Shown here: positions 1 to 8,152 of the stretch, one piece after another | Numbering within the stretch: position 1 is the first letter of the stretch | Layout: every line of letters begins with the position of its first letter | NCBI GenBank assembly: GCA_964520905.1 | Contig: CAZFQL010000024.1 | Location: 1 to 30,144, forward strand | Direction of reading: 5' to 3' | Length of the DNA stretch: 30,144 nt | Origin: JAGVIE01 sp964520905 | GTDB lineage: Bacteria > Bacteroidota > Ignavibacteria > UBA10030 > SZUA-254 | Notes under the pieces: model-generated | What the model was told of the DNA's origin: nothing | What the model saw: only the letters and a program-made list of their open reading frames with translations | The model's database searches: none | Position numbers and translations under genes: made by a program

Positions 1-60
1 ATGATAAAGTCTAATCACATATGAAAATAAACTTTTTACACAGTCTCCATCCCTTAGGGA

Positions 61-135
61 CCCGGCTAGCGCACTTGTCCCAAGGGGATATGCCGAAGGC
101 ATTCCTTCGGAACCTTCGGGACTTGGGGTGCAAGG
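61..135 (+). repeat. Split partial copy of tRNA-Pro (nt 16-46)
   Basis: Bases 61-77 are identical to 408-424 and bases 122-135 are identical to 425-438 of the intact tRNA-Pro downstream. In the intact gene these two blocks are contiguous; here 44 nt (78-121) lie between them. The copy therefore holds tRNA nucleotides 16-46 (part of the D arm, the whole anticodon arm, start of the variable loop) and lacks the acceptor and T arms, so it cannot be a working tRNA. The two copies flank the GIY-YIG ORF like a target duplication. I infer that it arose when the nuclease gene inserted. Confidence 0.85.
77..122. repeat. Double-hairpin cloverleaf element, copy 1
   Basis: Two abutting mini-hairpins, TGCC-GAA-GGCA (91-101) and TTCC-TTC-GGAA (102-112), are enclosed by an outer stem. 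The outer stem pairs 77-85 with 113-122, with one bulged C at 117. Just upstream is a further mini-hairpin, TCCC-TTA-GGGA (50-60). The element sits exactly between the two halves of the broken tRNA-Pro copy, in the 5' strand of the anticodon stem, so it looks like an insertion. Elements of the same shape occur at 12706-12740 and 27554-27595. Function unknown. Confidence 0.7.
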
Positions 136-136
136 A
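132..136 (+). promoter_or_regulatory. Ribosome binding site of the GIY-YIG ORF
   Basis: AAGGA lies 7 nt upstream of the ATG at 144. Its first four bases belong to the duplicated tRNA fragment (3' side of the anticodon stem), so the insertion junction itself appears to supply the Shine-Dalgarno site. Confidence 0.55.
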
Positions 137-143
137 ATTGTGA

Positions 144-416
144 ATGAGTTACTTTGTGTATATAATAAGAAGTCAGAAGAGTGGAAAGCATTATATTGGA
201 CAAACTATCGATCTTGAGAATAGACTAAGAGAACACAATAGTGGTAAATCTCGGTCGACAAAAGGTGGTATACCATGGTTACTAGAGTATAAAGAAGAAT
301 ATGTAACACGGAGCGAAGCGGTACAACGTGAACGAAATTTGAAATCACCTGTGGGATGGAAAGAACTAAAAGAAATATATGTAAACAATCATCGGAACGT
401 GGCGCAGCCCGGCTAG
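144..416 (+). CDS. Small GIY-YIG nuclease ending inside tRNA-Pro
   Basis: A 90-residue single-domain GIY-YIG (UvrC N-terminal type) endonuclease. It shows the VYIIR strand that replaces the GIY triplet, the YIG triplet near residue 18, the conserved Arg in ENRLREH, and the family's typical end, SEAVQRERNLK, with the metal-binding Glu. Such stand-alone proteins are DNA-nicking or cutting enzymes, and many behave like homing endonucleases. The stop TAG (414-416) lies in the D loop of the tRNA-Pro gene that starts at 393, so the last residues (RNVAQPG) are encoded by tRNA sequence. A partial tRNA copy lies just upstream. I infer a selfish element targeting tRNA-Pro; a host repair role cannot be excluded. 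Confidence 0.85.
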   Translation: MSYFVYIIRSQKSGKHYIGQTIDLENRLREHNSGKSRSTKGGIPWLLEYKEEYVTRSEAVQRERNLKSPVGWKELKEIYVNNHRNVAQPG

Positions 417-467
417 CGCACTTGCTTGGGGTGCAAGGGGTCGCGGGTTCAAATCCCGCCGTTCCGA
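393..467 (+). tRNA. tRNA-Pro (anticodon GGG)
   Basis: A full cloverleaf can be drawn. The 7-bp acceptor stem pairs 393-399 (CGGAACG) with 460-466, with discriminator A467. The anticodon stem is CTTGC/GCAAG around loop TTGGGGT, giving anticodon GGG. The T arm is GCGGG/CCCGC around TTCAAAT. CCA is not encoded. The gene overlaps the last 24 nt of the GIY-YIG ORF and is followed by its own terminator, so it appears intact and functional. Confidence 0.95.
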
Positions 468-474
468 CTGTTAG

Positions 475-498
475 AGCCGTGTAGTAAACACGGCTTTT
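475..498 (+). terminator. Rho-independent terminator after tRNA-Pro
   Basis: A perfect 8-bp stem, AGCCGTGT (475-482) with ACACGGCT (488-495), has a 5-nt loop and runs into TTTT. It starts 7 nt after the tRNA. Confidence 0.8.
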
Positions 499-562
499 GC
501 ATTTTATAGATGCCCGATTCCGAAAACCGTAATAAGATCATGTAAATAACTTCTTCCTATTT

Positions 563-583
563 AAGAATTGATACTCAATTCTT
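563..583. promoter_or_regulatory. 9-bp inverted repeat upstream of the histidine kinase
   Basis: AAGAATTGA (563-571) and TCAATTCTT (575-583) form a perfect inverted repeat with a 3-nt centre, 22 nt before the kinase start at 606. It could be an operator or a hairpin in the leader. It has no good T-run, so a terminator is less likely. Confidence 0.4.
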
Positions 584-605
584 TTCTTCTTACATTTTAC
601 ACAGC

Positions 606-2870
606 ATGTCGATAATGAAGAATTTTTTGATAGGGATTCGGCTGTTTTTCAAGTCCATGGGGCTTGTTGAACAGGCGCAAGTTGTCGCTTCTACGGCGGT
701 GGTTGTCGCTATGGTTACAATGATAACCACCCGCTTAGTGGCGGGCGAGAGTTTCAGCACTCTTGATTTTACCAGTGTCATCATTGTTGGTGTGTTTGGG
801 TATGTCAGTATTTTCTTCTCTCTCAAGTATGGAAGAAGTCTCGAGGCGCAACGCAGGGAACTCCTCGAGTTAAATACAATCGCAGAAGCGGTGAATTATT
901 CTGTCGATTTGAATTCAGTCCTTCAATCCGCTCTAGTCAAAGTTATGCAGCTCATGAATGCCGATTCCGGCTGGATATATATACATGAGAACCAGACTTT
1001 AAATCTTAAACATGTTTACGGAACACACGCGAAATTTTTTCCGGAAAATTGTAAAATCAGCGATGCAGCGCTCGAGTGGATACATGTTCCGGGCGTCTAT
1101 CAATCGGATCACCATAATATTGCATCAGCCACAACTATAGAATTCAAAAACGAGAACATTCGAAGTGTCGCATCCATCTCTCTTGTGAGGGGGGGAGAAT
1201 TTGCAGGCGTCTTGGTTATTGGCAGTAAAGACGCAAGAAAATTCAGGACGAAAAAAATTCCCGTGATACAGGCTTTTGGAAATCAGATCAGCATGGCTTT
1301 GAATAATGCGTATCTGTTTGAGCAAGTAAAAGAATCGGAACGCTTGTATGCGGACCTTTACGAAAATTCTCCCGATATGTATCACAGTGTTGATAAGAAT
1401 GGCATCGTGGTAAGCTGTAATCAAACGGAATGTCAATTGTTAGGAATGCCGAAAGAAGAAATACTCGGCAGACCGTTGATTAATCTTTATCCGGTAAGCC
1501 AGCAAAAACATGTTGAGATAAATTTAAATAAAATTTTTGTTCAGGGCATGGAGTTGAAAGGATTAGAGGAGCAGATACTGCGTGCCGACGGCACCCTCAT
1601 AGATGTAAGTGTAAATACATCCCTGGTGTACGATATCAAAGGGAAACCTTCCATTGCCAGGATGGTATTGCGTGATATAACCGAAAAGAAGAAAATGGAA
1701 GAAAAGATTCTACAGGCGCAGAAAATTGACAGCATCGGAAATCTAGCTGGCGGGATCGCGCACGATTTTAACAATATCCTGACGGCGATATTAGGATCTG
1801 CCTCTATCATGCGCCGAAGAGTAGTAGATAATCAACGATTACTGAAATACGTCGATCTCATTGAAACTACATCGCGCCGCGGAGCGGCGGTAACACGCCA
1901 GCTACTTACTTTCTCACGGAAAAGTAACCCGCATGTAACTCGAGTTAATATTAATACCATAATCGATCAAACGATTAAATTATTTGAGGTAACAACTCCG
2001 CGTACAATCCATATTAAATACAATTTATCACAGGACCCCGTGATTGTTGAAGGAGACGAAGGACAATTGCAGCAAACACTCTTGAATCTTTGCCTCAATG
2101 CAAGAGATGCAATGCCGAATGGCGGTGTACTGGTGATCAATTGCCGTAGAATGGACATCGATGCCGAACAAGCCAAACAAGTTACAGATGGAATTCCGGG
2201 ATCGTATATAATGATTTCTGTCGCCGATTCCGGGATTGGAATTCCACATGCGATTATCAACAGGATATTCGAGCCGTTTTTCACGACTAAGGAACAGGGT
2301 AAAGGAACCGGACTGGGATTGTCTGTAGTATATGGCGTTGTAAAAAGTCATAATGGATTCATAAATGTCAGCAGTGAGGTAGACAGCGGCACCATCTTCA
2401 CTATTTATTTACCTTGTGTTGTAGACCAACTCCTTTCGGAAGAACAATCCGGTAGCCAATCGAATCTTGTCGGCGGTACAGAGCGTATATTGCTGATTGA
2501 AGACGAGATTTCAGTCGGTGAGATTGGTTCTGATATTCTCGGTGAGCTAGGATATAAAATTGAGATCGCTCATAATGGAAGGGAAGCGATGGAAAAACTC
2601 GGATCGTCTGATAAACCATATGATTTGGTAATTTTAGATATGAATATGCCGCGAATGGGCGGGCGGGCAACGTTCGATTATATCAAACAAAGTTACCCGG
2701 CGCTTAAAGTTCTCGTATGCAGTGGATACAGCGCAACCATGCTTGATGATGGAAAGTTTATCCAGGATATCGATGGTTTCATTCAGAAGCCTTACGAGTT
2801 GGAAGATATGGCGCATAAAGTTCGCACTATACTTGATTCAACGCCAAAACAAACTCAGCACATCGGGTAA
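606..2870 (+). CDS. Membrane hybrid sensor histidine kinase
   Basis: A 754-residue two-component hybrid kinase. In order: two N-terminal membrane segments (about 21-46 and 55-75), a GAF domain (about 90-235), a PAS domain (about 240-365), a HisKA domain with phospho-acceptor His386 in AHDFNN, and an HATPase with N box NARDA (about 498), DSGIGIP (about 541) and GTGLGLS (about 566). A C-terminal receiver follows, with phospho-acceptor Asp678 and Lys728. The cytoplasmic GAF/PAS pair suggests that it senses an internal signal. No DNA-binding response regulator is adjacent, so the output partner is unknown. The start has no clear Shine-Dalgarno site; ATG 615 is an alternative. The gene probably stands apart from the following genes or leads them weakly. 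Confidence 0.92.
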   Translation: MSIMKNFLIGIRLFFKSMGLVEQAQVVASTAVVVAMVTMITTRLVAGESFSTLDFTSVIIVGVFGYVSIFFSLKYGRSLEAQRRELLELNTIAEAVNYSVDLNSVLQSALVKVMQLMNADSGWIYIHENQTLNLKHVYGTHAKFFPENCKISDAALEWIHVPGVYQSDHHNIASATTIEFKNENIRSVASISLVRGGEFAGVLVIGSKDARKFRTKKIPVIQAFGNQISMALNNAYLFEQVKESERLYADLYENSPDMYHSVDKNGIVVSCNQTECQLLGMPKEEILGRPLINLYPVSQQKHVEINLNKIFVQGMELKGLEEQILRADGTLIDVSVNTSLVYDIKGKPSIARMVLRDITEKKKMEEKILQAQKIDSIGNLAGGIAHDFNNILTAILGSASIMRRRVVDNQRLLKYVDLIETTSRRGAAVTRQLLTFSRKSNPHVTRVNINTIIDQTIKLFEVTTPRTIHIKYNLSQDPVIVEGDEGQLQQTLLNLCLNARDAMPNGGVLVINCRRMDIDAEQAKQVTDGIPGSYIMISVADSGIGIPHAIINRIFEPFFTTKEQGKGTGLGLSVVYGVVKSHNGFINVSSEVDSGTIFTIYLPCVVDQLLSEEQSGSQSNLVGGTERILLIEDEISVGEIGSDILGELGYKIEIAHNGREAMEKLGSSDKPYDLVILDMNMPRMGGRATFDYIKQSYPALKVLVCSGYSATMLDDGKFIQDIDGFIQKPYELEDMAHKVRTILDSTPKQTQHIG

Positions 2871-2912
2871 CAGGCAATTCGGGTTGTTGATAGTATATAG
2901 GAATAATTTATT

Positions 2913-3692
2913 ATGAAGACAATCGGTGACAAATTACGTATTGCACGTGAAGCGCAGAATCGATCGATCGATGATATAGCTGTTGCGACTCGGATCGATG
3001 TAAAATTCCTATCTGATATTGAGATCGGGACAGTTCCACAGATTCCGATTACATACCTGAGGGCTTTTATAGTCGATTATGCACGTGAAGTTGGACTCAA
3101 TAGTGCAGATCTATTGAGGGAGTTAGAATCCGCTCAATTCGGCAGTGATGGTAAACAAATTTCAGAAAAGGTTGATCGAAATCTTTCGGCTGCAAAAATA
3201 CCCAACTCGACAGGGTCTCGGTTTAAGGTTTTATTTGTGATTTTTCTTTTCGTTCTCCTCGGTTTTGTCGGTTCCATTTATTTATTGCATCGGGAAAATA
3301 CGAAGCAATCGGTACAGGAAATCTCATTCTCCGAGGTTATTAAAGAACAGGAGCAAAAGATTAAACTCGCATCGAATCCGTCGGATTCTACTTCAAAATT
3401 TACTGCTTTTGTTCGGGAAGATACTCTTATTCTCGACGGTGTGGCGAGTGAAAGTGTCTGGGTCCGGATTGCCCTCGATGATGCTCCATCAATTGAATAC
3501 ATCATTCCGAAATTTTACAGAAAACAATGGAAAGCAAAAAAATCTTTCCTTATTTCTCTTGGTGATGCATCGGGAATTTCTTTTATTTTGAACGGACAAA
3601 GACTCGGTCCGCTTAGTACCATCAAACGCCCGATGAAGAATGTGATAATCAATCGGGATGCACTGACTAAACTTAAGACGAAATATCCATAA
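2913..3692 (+). CDS. RodZ-like helix-turn-helix membrane protein
   Basis: A 259-residue protein with the RodZ layout: an N-terminal RodZ-type HTH_25 domain (about 1-72, GDKLRIAREAQNRSIDDIA), one membrane segment (about 105-125), a linker, and a C-terminal DUF4115-like beta domain (about 165-250). RodZ links the MreB cytoskeleton to the cell-wall elongation machinery, and related proteins may also bind DNA or RNA. No mreB or rod gene is in the window, so a cell-shape role is inferred from the fold alone. It starts 42 nt after the kinase stop and is followed 11 nt later by ligA, which suggests co-transcription with ligA. Confidence 0.8.
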   Translation: MKTIGDKLRIAREAQNRSIDDIAVATRIDVKFLSDIEIGTVPQIPITYLRAFIVDYAREVGLNSADLLRELESAQFGSDGKQISEKVDRNLSAAKIPNSTGSRFKVLFVIFLFVLLGFVGSIYLLHRENTKQSVQEISFSEVIKEQEQKIKLASNPSDSTSKFTAFVREDTLILDGVASESVWVRIALDDAPSIEYIIPKFYRKQWKAKKSFLISLGDASGISFILNGQRLGPLSTIKRPMKNVIINRDALTKLKTKYP

Positions 3693-3703
3693 AACATACT
3701 TCG

Positions 3704-5716
3704 ATGAAATCTGTTGATCGCGCTATAATTCAGAAAATTGAGAAGCTCCGGAAAGATCTTCACCGGCATGACTATCTCTATTATGTGCTTGCCGAGCCGG
3801 AAATTAGTGATGAGCAATATGATAAACTTATGCGTGAACTTCAGGATTATGAGACAGAATATCCCGAATTCATAACCCCTGATTCACCTACACAGCGCGT
3901 CGGCGGCGAGCCAACGAAAGAATTTTCCGCGGTTACTCATTCTTTACCGATGTTGAGTCTTTCGAACACATACTCTGAGGATGAAATCCGGGATTATGAT
4001 CGAAGAGTAAGATCGCTGATGTCGCAGGAACGATTTGAATATGTTTGCGAGCTGAAGTTCGACGGCGTTTCGCTCGCTCTTCGATATAAAGATGGTTCAC
4101 TGTCGATAGGCGTAACACGCGGTGATGGAATACAGGGTGATGATATTACTCAAAATGTAAAAACCATACGCTCTATTCCATTGCGACTGAATTACGTAAA
4201 CGTACAGATGCAGGATTGTGAAGTACGCGGAGAGGTGATCATGAACCGCATGGATTTTCAGCGTATGAATGAACAGAAAGAACTCGCCGGCGAAAAGACA
4301 TTTGCTAACCCCAGAAATTCAGTAGCCGGTACATTGAAACTTCAAGATCCAAAAATAGTTGCATCCCGCCCGATAAAATTTTATGGCTATTCGCTCTATT
4401 CTCCGAAAGCAAACTTGAAATCTCATTTCGAGAATCTACAGAGTCTTAAGAAGTTAGGATTCTTGGTTGACGATAATGCGAAGCGGTGTGATAATATCGA
4501 CGATGTAATTGAGTACTGGAAAGGGTGGGAAGCGAAACGTGATACTTTGGCTTTCGATATAGACGGTGTTGTAGTAAAGATCGATTCACTCAAACAGCAA
4601 GAGACGCTGGGCGCTATTGCAAAAAGTCCGCGCTGGGCAATCGCTTGTAAGTTCACAGCGAGAAAAGCGGAAACAAAACTGAAAAACATCCGATTACAGG
4701 TCGGTCGTACAGGAACTATCACTCCGGTTGCCGATCTCGATCCAGTCTCTATTGGCGGAACAACGGTGAGTCGCGCTTCTCTCTATAATGAAGACTACAT
4801 TCGGGAGAAAGACATTCGAATCGGTGACACGGTTGTTGTTGAGCGTGGTGGTGATGTTATTCCGAAAGTAACATCAGTAGTTGTCGAGAAAAGAGTGAAA
4901 ATAAATAAACCGTTCAGCTTTCCAGCAAAATGCCCGGAATGCGGCTCGAACCTCGTGCGCTTTGAAGATGAAGCAAATTATTATTGTGAAAATAGCGAGT
5001 GCCCTAAACAAATTCGGGGACGGATAGAGCATTGGGCATCGCGCGGGGCAATGGACATCGATGGATTAGGGGAAGCAATTGTCAATCGACTGGTAACAAA
5101 TAATTTCGTTCTGAATATTGCAGATTTGTATGGACTCAATAAATTTCGGAAGGAATTGGCAGAGCTTGAACGATGGGGCGATAAAAGTGTAACGAATTTA
5201 TTGGATGGAATCGAAGAGAGCAAAAAGCGCCCTTTCCATCGTGTTCTCTTTTCACTTGGTATTCGACATGTCGGTATTACAGTTGCACAGGTTCTCACGG
5301 ATCATTTTTCTTCGATTGATAAATTGATGGATAGTTCTCATGAAGAACTGCAGACTATTCATGAAATCGGACCGAAAATCGCAGAGAGTATCGAGCGGTT
5401 TTTCAGCGATTCCCACAACCGAAAAATGATTGAACGGCTGAAAATAATGGGTTTGAAGTTTCATGCCGATAAGAAAAAAATAAGCGGTCAATTATCCGGG
5501 AAATCGTTCGTTATTACCGGAACTCTCTCATCTATGACGCGGGATGAAGTTAGAGAGTTGATCGAAAAACAGGGGGGTAGGGTCGTATCGACTGTTTCCA
5601 AAAATATTGATATATTGGTAGTAGGTAAAGACGCTGGCTCGAAGCTCGATAAAGCAAAAAAGTTGGGTATAGAATTATGGGATGAAGATAAATTCTTCTC
5701 CATTATTAAAAAATAG
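3704..5716 (+). CDS. ligA: NAD-dependent DNA ligase LigA
   Basis: 670 residues, the normal length for bacterial LigA, which seals nicks in replication and repair using NAD+. All domains are visible: the Ia region (LRKDLHRHDYLYYV), the adenylation domain with nucleophile Lys118 in LKFDG, and an OB fold (VGRTGTITPVADLDPV). Then come a zinc finger with Cys410, Cys413, Cys428 and Cys433, helix-hairpin-helix repeats (about 440-575), and a C-terminal BRCT domain (about 590-670). No key residue is missing. It is closely spaced with the RodZ-like gene before it and the GT9-like gene after it. Confidence 0.98.
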   Translation: MKSVDRAIIQKIEKLRKDLHRHDYLYYVLAEPEISDEQYDKLMRELQDYETEYPEFITPDSPTQRVGGEPTKEFSAVTHSLPMLSLSNTYSEDEIRDYDRRVRSLMSQERFEYVCELKFDGVSLALRYKDGSLSIGVTRGDGIQGDDITQNVKTIRSIPLRLNYVNVQMQDCEVRGEVIMNRMDFQRMNEQKELAGEKTFANPRNSVAGTLKLQDPKIVASRPIKFYGYSLYSPKANLKSHFENLQSLKKLGFLVDDNAKRCDNIDDVIEYWKGWEAKRDTLAFDIDGVVVKIDSLKQQETLGAIAKSPRWAIACKFTARKAETKLKNIRLQVGRTGTITPVADLDPVSIGGTTVSRASLYNEDYIREKDIRIGDTVVVERGGDVIPKVTSVVVEKRVKINKPFSFPAKCPECGSNLVRFEDEANYYCENSECPKQIRGRIEHWASRGAMDIDGLGEAIVNRLVTNNFVLNIADLYGLNKFRKELAELERWGDKSVTNLLDGIEESKKRPFHRVLFSLGIRHVGITVAQVLTDHFSSIDKLMDSSHEELQTIHEIGPKIAESIERFFSDSHNRKMIERLKIMGLKFHADKKKISGQLSGKSFVITGTLSSMTRDEVRELIEKQGGRVVSTVSKNIDILVVGKDAGSKLDKAKKLGIELWDEDKFFSIIKK

Positions 5717-5729
5717 AAAAGGATGTTGA

Positions 5730-6269
5730 ATGTTCGAGGGTGCATTAGCATATATAGGATTGCAGTTTGCAAAGTTTCAATTCCGAAACGATTTCGATCA
5801 GGTGCAACCGTTGACGGATTTTTTCCGCGGAGCGCATAACGTTCTCATTACGATGCCCGTTGGCTATGAAGATGCCATTATCGCAGGAAACGCGCTCAGG
5901 AATTTTCGCGATAGAATGTCGAAAATCCATCTGACTATAGTTCATAACAGCACAAGAGAAACGGCGTTGGCGAACTTTCCGAAGTGTGAAGTTGTCAGAC
6001 TCGATCCAGCGGATATTAATAAATTTTCGCTGCCGACAAAAGCCGTATTACAGCGTGTTTTCACGAAAGAATTTGATGTTGCAATTGATCTAAATCTTGA
6101 TTTCGTCCTGCATACTGCGTATATTTGCAAAGCGTCACGTGCGAAGGCACGCGTCGGATTTTCGAGCCAGGTCTCGGATCTCTTCTACAATGTTACATTA
6201 AATCTTAACAAACAAAGAACACCGCAGGCGCTTTACGATAAATTCGCTGAATGTCTTTCGATGTTCTAG
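5730..6269 (+). CDS. Glycosyltransferase-9-like (heptosyltransferase-like) protein
   Basis: 179 residues with no clear full-length family match. The stretch FDVAIDLNLDFVLHTAYIC followed by SRAKARVGF resembles the N-terminal Rossmann domain of ADP-heptose:LPS heptosyltransferases (GT9), in which a conserved D-L-N strand is followed by an (A)xxRVG motif. The C-terminal nucleotide-sugar domain of GT9 is absent, so catalysis is doubtful. It may be a degenerate or regulatory single-domain relative. The start is supported by AAAAGGA (5717-5723), 6 nt before the ATG. It lies 13 nt after ligA and 20 nt before the STAS gene, probably in one operon. Confidence 0.45.
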   Translation: MFEGALAYIGLQFAKFQFRNDFDQVQPLTDFFRGAHNVLITMPVGYEDAIIAGNALRNFRDRMSKIHLTIVHNSTRETALANFPKCEVVRLDPADINKFSLPTKAVLQRVFTKEFDVAIDLNLDFVLHTAYICKASRAKARVGFSSQVSDLFYNVTLNLNKQRTPQALYDKFAECLSMF

Positions 6270-6289
6270 GAAGTCTTATTGGAGAAATA

Positions 6290-6625
6290 ATGAAGTTTGA
6301 AACATCAAAAAATGGTAAAGCGACGGTTCTAAAACTTCGCGGCAGAAAACTCGATTCTACCGTAGCTCCGGTGTTGAAAGCTGAGTTTCTCATTCTCTGC
6401 AAACCGAAAGCTGCTGCAAAGCTTATTATCGATATGACCGAAGTACAGTTTTGCGACAGCAGCGGCTTGAGCGCACTGCTAATCGCCGACCGCACTATGC
6501 GCGGACACGGCGGCAGTGTACATCTTGTGCACGTCCATGAGAAAGTTTTGGATCTGATGAAAATTACACAGCTCGATCGTCTCTTTACAATCAACAAAAA
6601 AGTTGAGGATGCTCTCAAAGCGTAA
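6290..6625 (+). CDS. STAS-domain anti-sigma factor antagonist-like protein
   Basis: 112 residues forming one STAS domain (SpoIIAA/RsbV type). The conserved DSSGL loop (about 56-60) contains the serine that a partner-switch kinase phosphorylates. An upstream in-frame ATG at 6251 exists, but it overlaps the previous gene; the ATG at 6290 has GGAG (6281-6284) at a good distance, and the domain starts there. No RsbW-like kinase or PP2C phosphatase is in the window, so its partners must be encoded elsewhere. It may control a sigma factor or another switch. Confidence 0.85.
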   Translation: MKFETSKNGKATVLKLRGRKLDSTVAPVLKAEFLILCKPKAAAKLIIDMTEVQFCDSSGLSALLIADRTMRGHGGSVHLVHVHEKVLDLMKITQLDRLFTINKKVEDALKA

Positions 6626-6675
6626 ATTGTTGTTGCCGAATACGCAATTCTCATCTTCCATCGTCTGAGAACCCG

Positions 6676-8151
6676 ATGGGTTTTTCCATCCTCGATTATC
6701 TGATCGTAGTATTTTATCTGCTCGGAGTAACGATCGTAGGCTCTTTTATATCCGGCAGACAAAAAACTTCCAGGGATTATTTCCTGGGAGGAAAAGCGAT
6801 GTCGTGGTGGTCGGTCGGGTTTTCCATTGTTGCCAGCGAAACAAGCACGCTTACCTTTATCAGCATACCGGGGCTTGCATACAAAAGTAATCTTCATTTT
6901 CTTCAAATTGCAATCGGATATTTTATCGGCAGATTGCTTGTGAGCATTATTTTCATTCCGGCTTATTACAAGGGAGATTTAGAAACCGCCTATGATTTTA
7001 TCGGCAAGCGGTTCGGTATATCGCTCCGAAAATTCAGCTCTGCTGTTTTTATCATAACCAGAGTGCTAGCTTCGGGAGTCCGGCTGTTTGCTACCGCTAT
7101 TCCTGTACACATCATTACCGGATTCGATTACACTACAAGTATTCTCATTATCGGTATCTTTACTTTAGTTTATACTTACCTTGGCGGATTGAAAGCTGTA
7201 GTTGCCATGGATGTCGTTCAGTTGTTTATTTACCTCAGCGGTGCCGTTGCCTCGATGATAATCATTCTGAATTCTTTACCAAATGGATGGAATGATGTTA
7301 TTTTACATGCCACAGCAAACGGGCAAAATAAATTTGAAATTTTTAACCTGTCATGGGGAACCGGAGTCGTTGGTTTTCTTTCTTCTCCTTATACTCTTCT
7401 AGGCGGATTGCTCGGAGGTACATTTCTTACAATGGCATCTCACGGGACCGATCAACTTCTTGTTCAAAGATTGCTGGGTTGTAAATCCCGGTGGGACAGC
7501 CAGCGTGCATTGATGCTGGATGCGGTAGTGATTGTTCTCCAATTTGCGTTTTTTTTAATACTCGGTTTATGTCTTTATGCTTTCTATAATGGTGTACCGT
7601 TCGATCAGCTTGGCTTGAATTCGTCTGATGAAATCTTCCCAAAGTTCATCGTCGAAAACCTGCCGACAGGTCTTGCCGGGCTTGTGATCGCAGGTGTTTT
7701 CGCATCTGCGATGGGCAGTCTTTCATCATCTATCAGTTCTCTCGCGTCGTCCACATATCTCGATTTATTCAAGTTGACAGCGAAAGGCAAATCACTCGAT
7801 CCGAAGAGGGAACTCAGATGGTCGAAGTTGTTCACGCTTCTGTGGGGATTTATTCTGATCGGCGGGGCGATGATATTTACCGATAATAAAAATCCGGTTG
7901 TCGAACTCGGTCTGAAAATCGCCTCGTTTACTTACGGAGGTTTGCTTGGAACATTCTTTCTGGGACTAATCTTCAAGAGAACTAATCAGCGTGATGCTTT
8001 CGTAGGGTTCGTCGCAGGTCTTTTAACTATGATTGCGGTTCTTTACTACACGAAGATAGACTGGACATGGCATACATTGATCGGATGCACCGCGACAATA
8101 TTAGTCGGTAACATAAGCTCGAAGATAATCACACACAAATCCGAGATCTAA
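6676..8151 (+). CDS. Sodium:solute symporter (SSS family), first of a pair
   Basis: 491 residues, largely hydrophobic, with the roughly 13 membrane segments of the SSS (SLC5) family. Typical features are the N-terminal SRDYFLGGKAMSWW loop, ASETSTLTF in the first core helix, and the SSSISSLASS helix (about 350-360) that contributes the Na2 sodium site. It would import a solute with Na+. The family covers sugars, sialic acid, amino acids, vitamins and urea, and the substrate cannot be read from the sequence. A second SSS gene starts 2 nt after its stop. Confidence 0.9.
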   Translation: MGFSILDYLIVVFYLLGVTIVGSFISGRQKTSRDYFLGGKAMSWWSVGFSIVASETSTLTFISIPGLAYKSNLHFLQIAIGYFIGRLLVSIIFIPAYYKGDLETAYDFIGKRFGISLRKFSSAVFIITRVLASGVRLFATAIPVHIITGFDYTTSILIIGIFTLVYTYLGGLKAVVAMDVVQLFIYLSGAVASMIIILNSLPNGWNDVILHATANGQNKFEIFNLSWGTGVVGFLSSPYTLLGGLLGGTFLTMASHGTDQLLVQRLLGCKSRWDSQRALMLDAVVIVLQFAFFLILGLCLYAFYNGVPFDQLGLNSSDEIFPKFIVENLPTGLAGLVIAGVFASAMGSLSSSISSLASSTYLDLFKLTAKGKSLDPKRELRWSKLFTLLWGFILIGGAMIFTDNKNPVVELGLKIASFTYGGLLGTFFLGLIFKRTNQRDAFVGFVAGLLTMIAVLYYTKIDWTWHTLIGCTATILVGNISSKIITHKSEI

Positions 8152-8152
8152 A

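Noticed and set aside
6205..6906. 233-codon open frame on the minus strand
   Set aside because: Antisense to the STAS gene and the start of a symporter gene; no recognisable domain.
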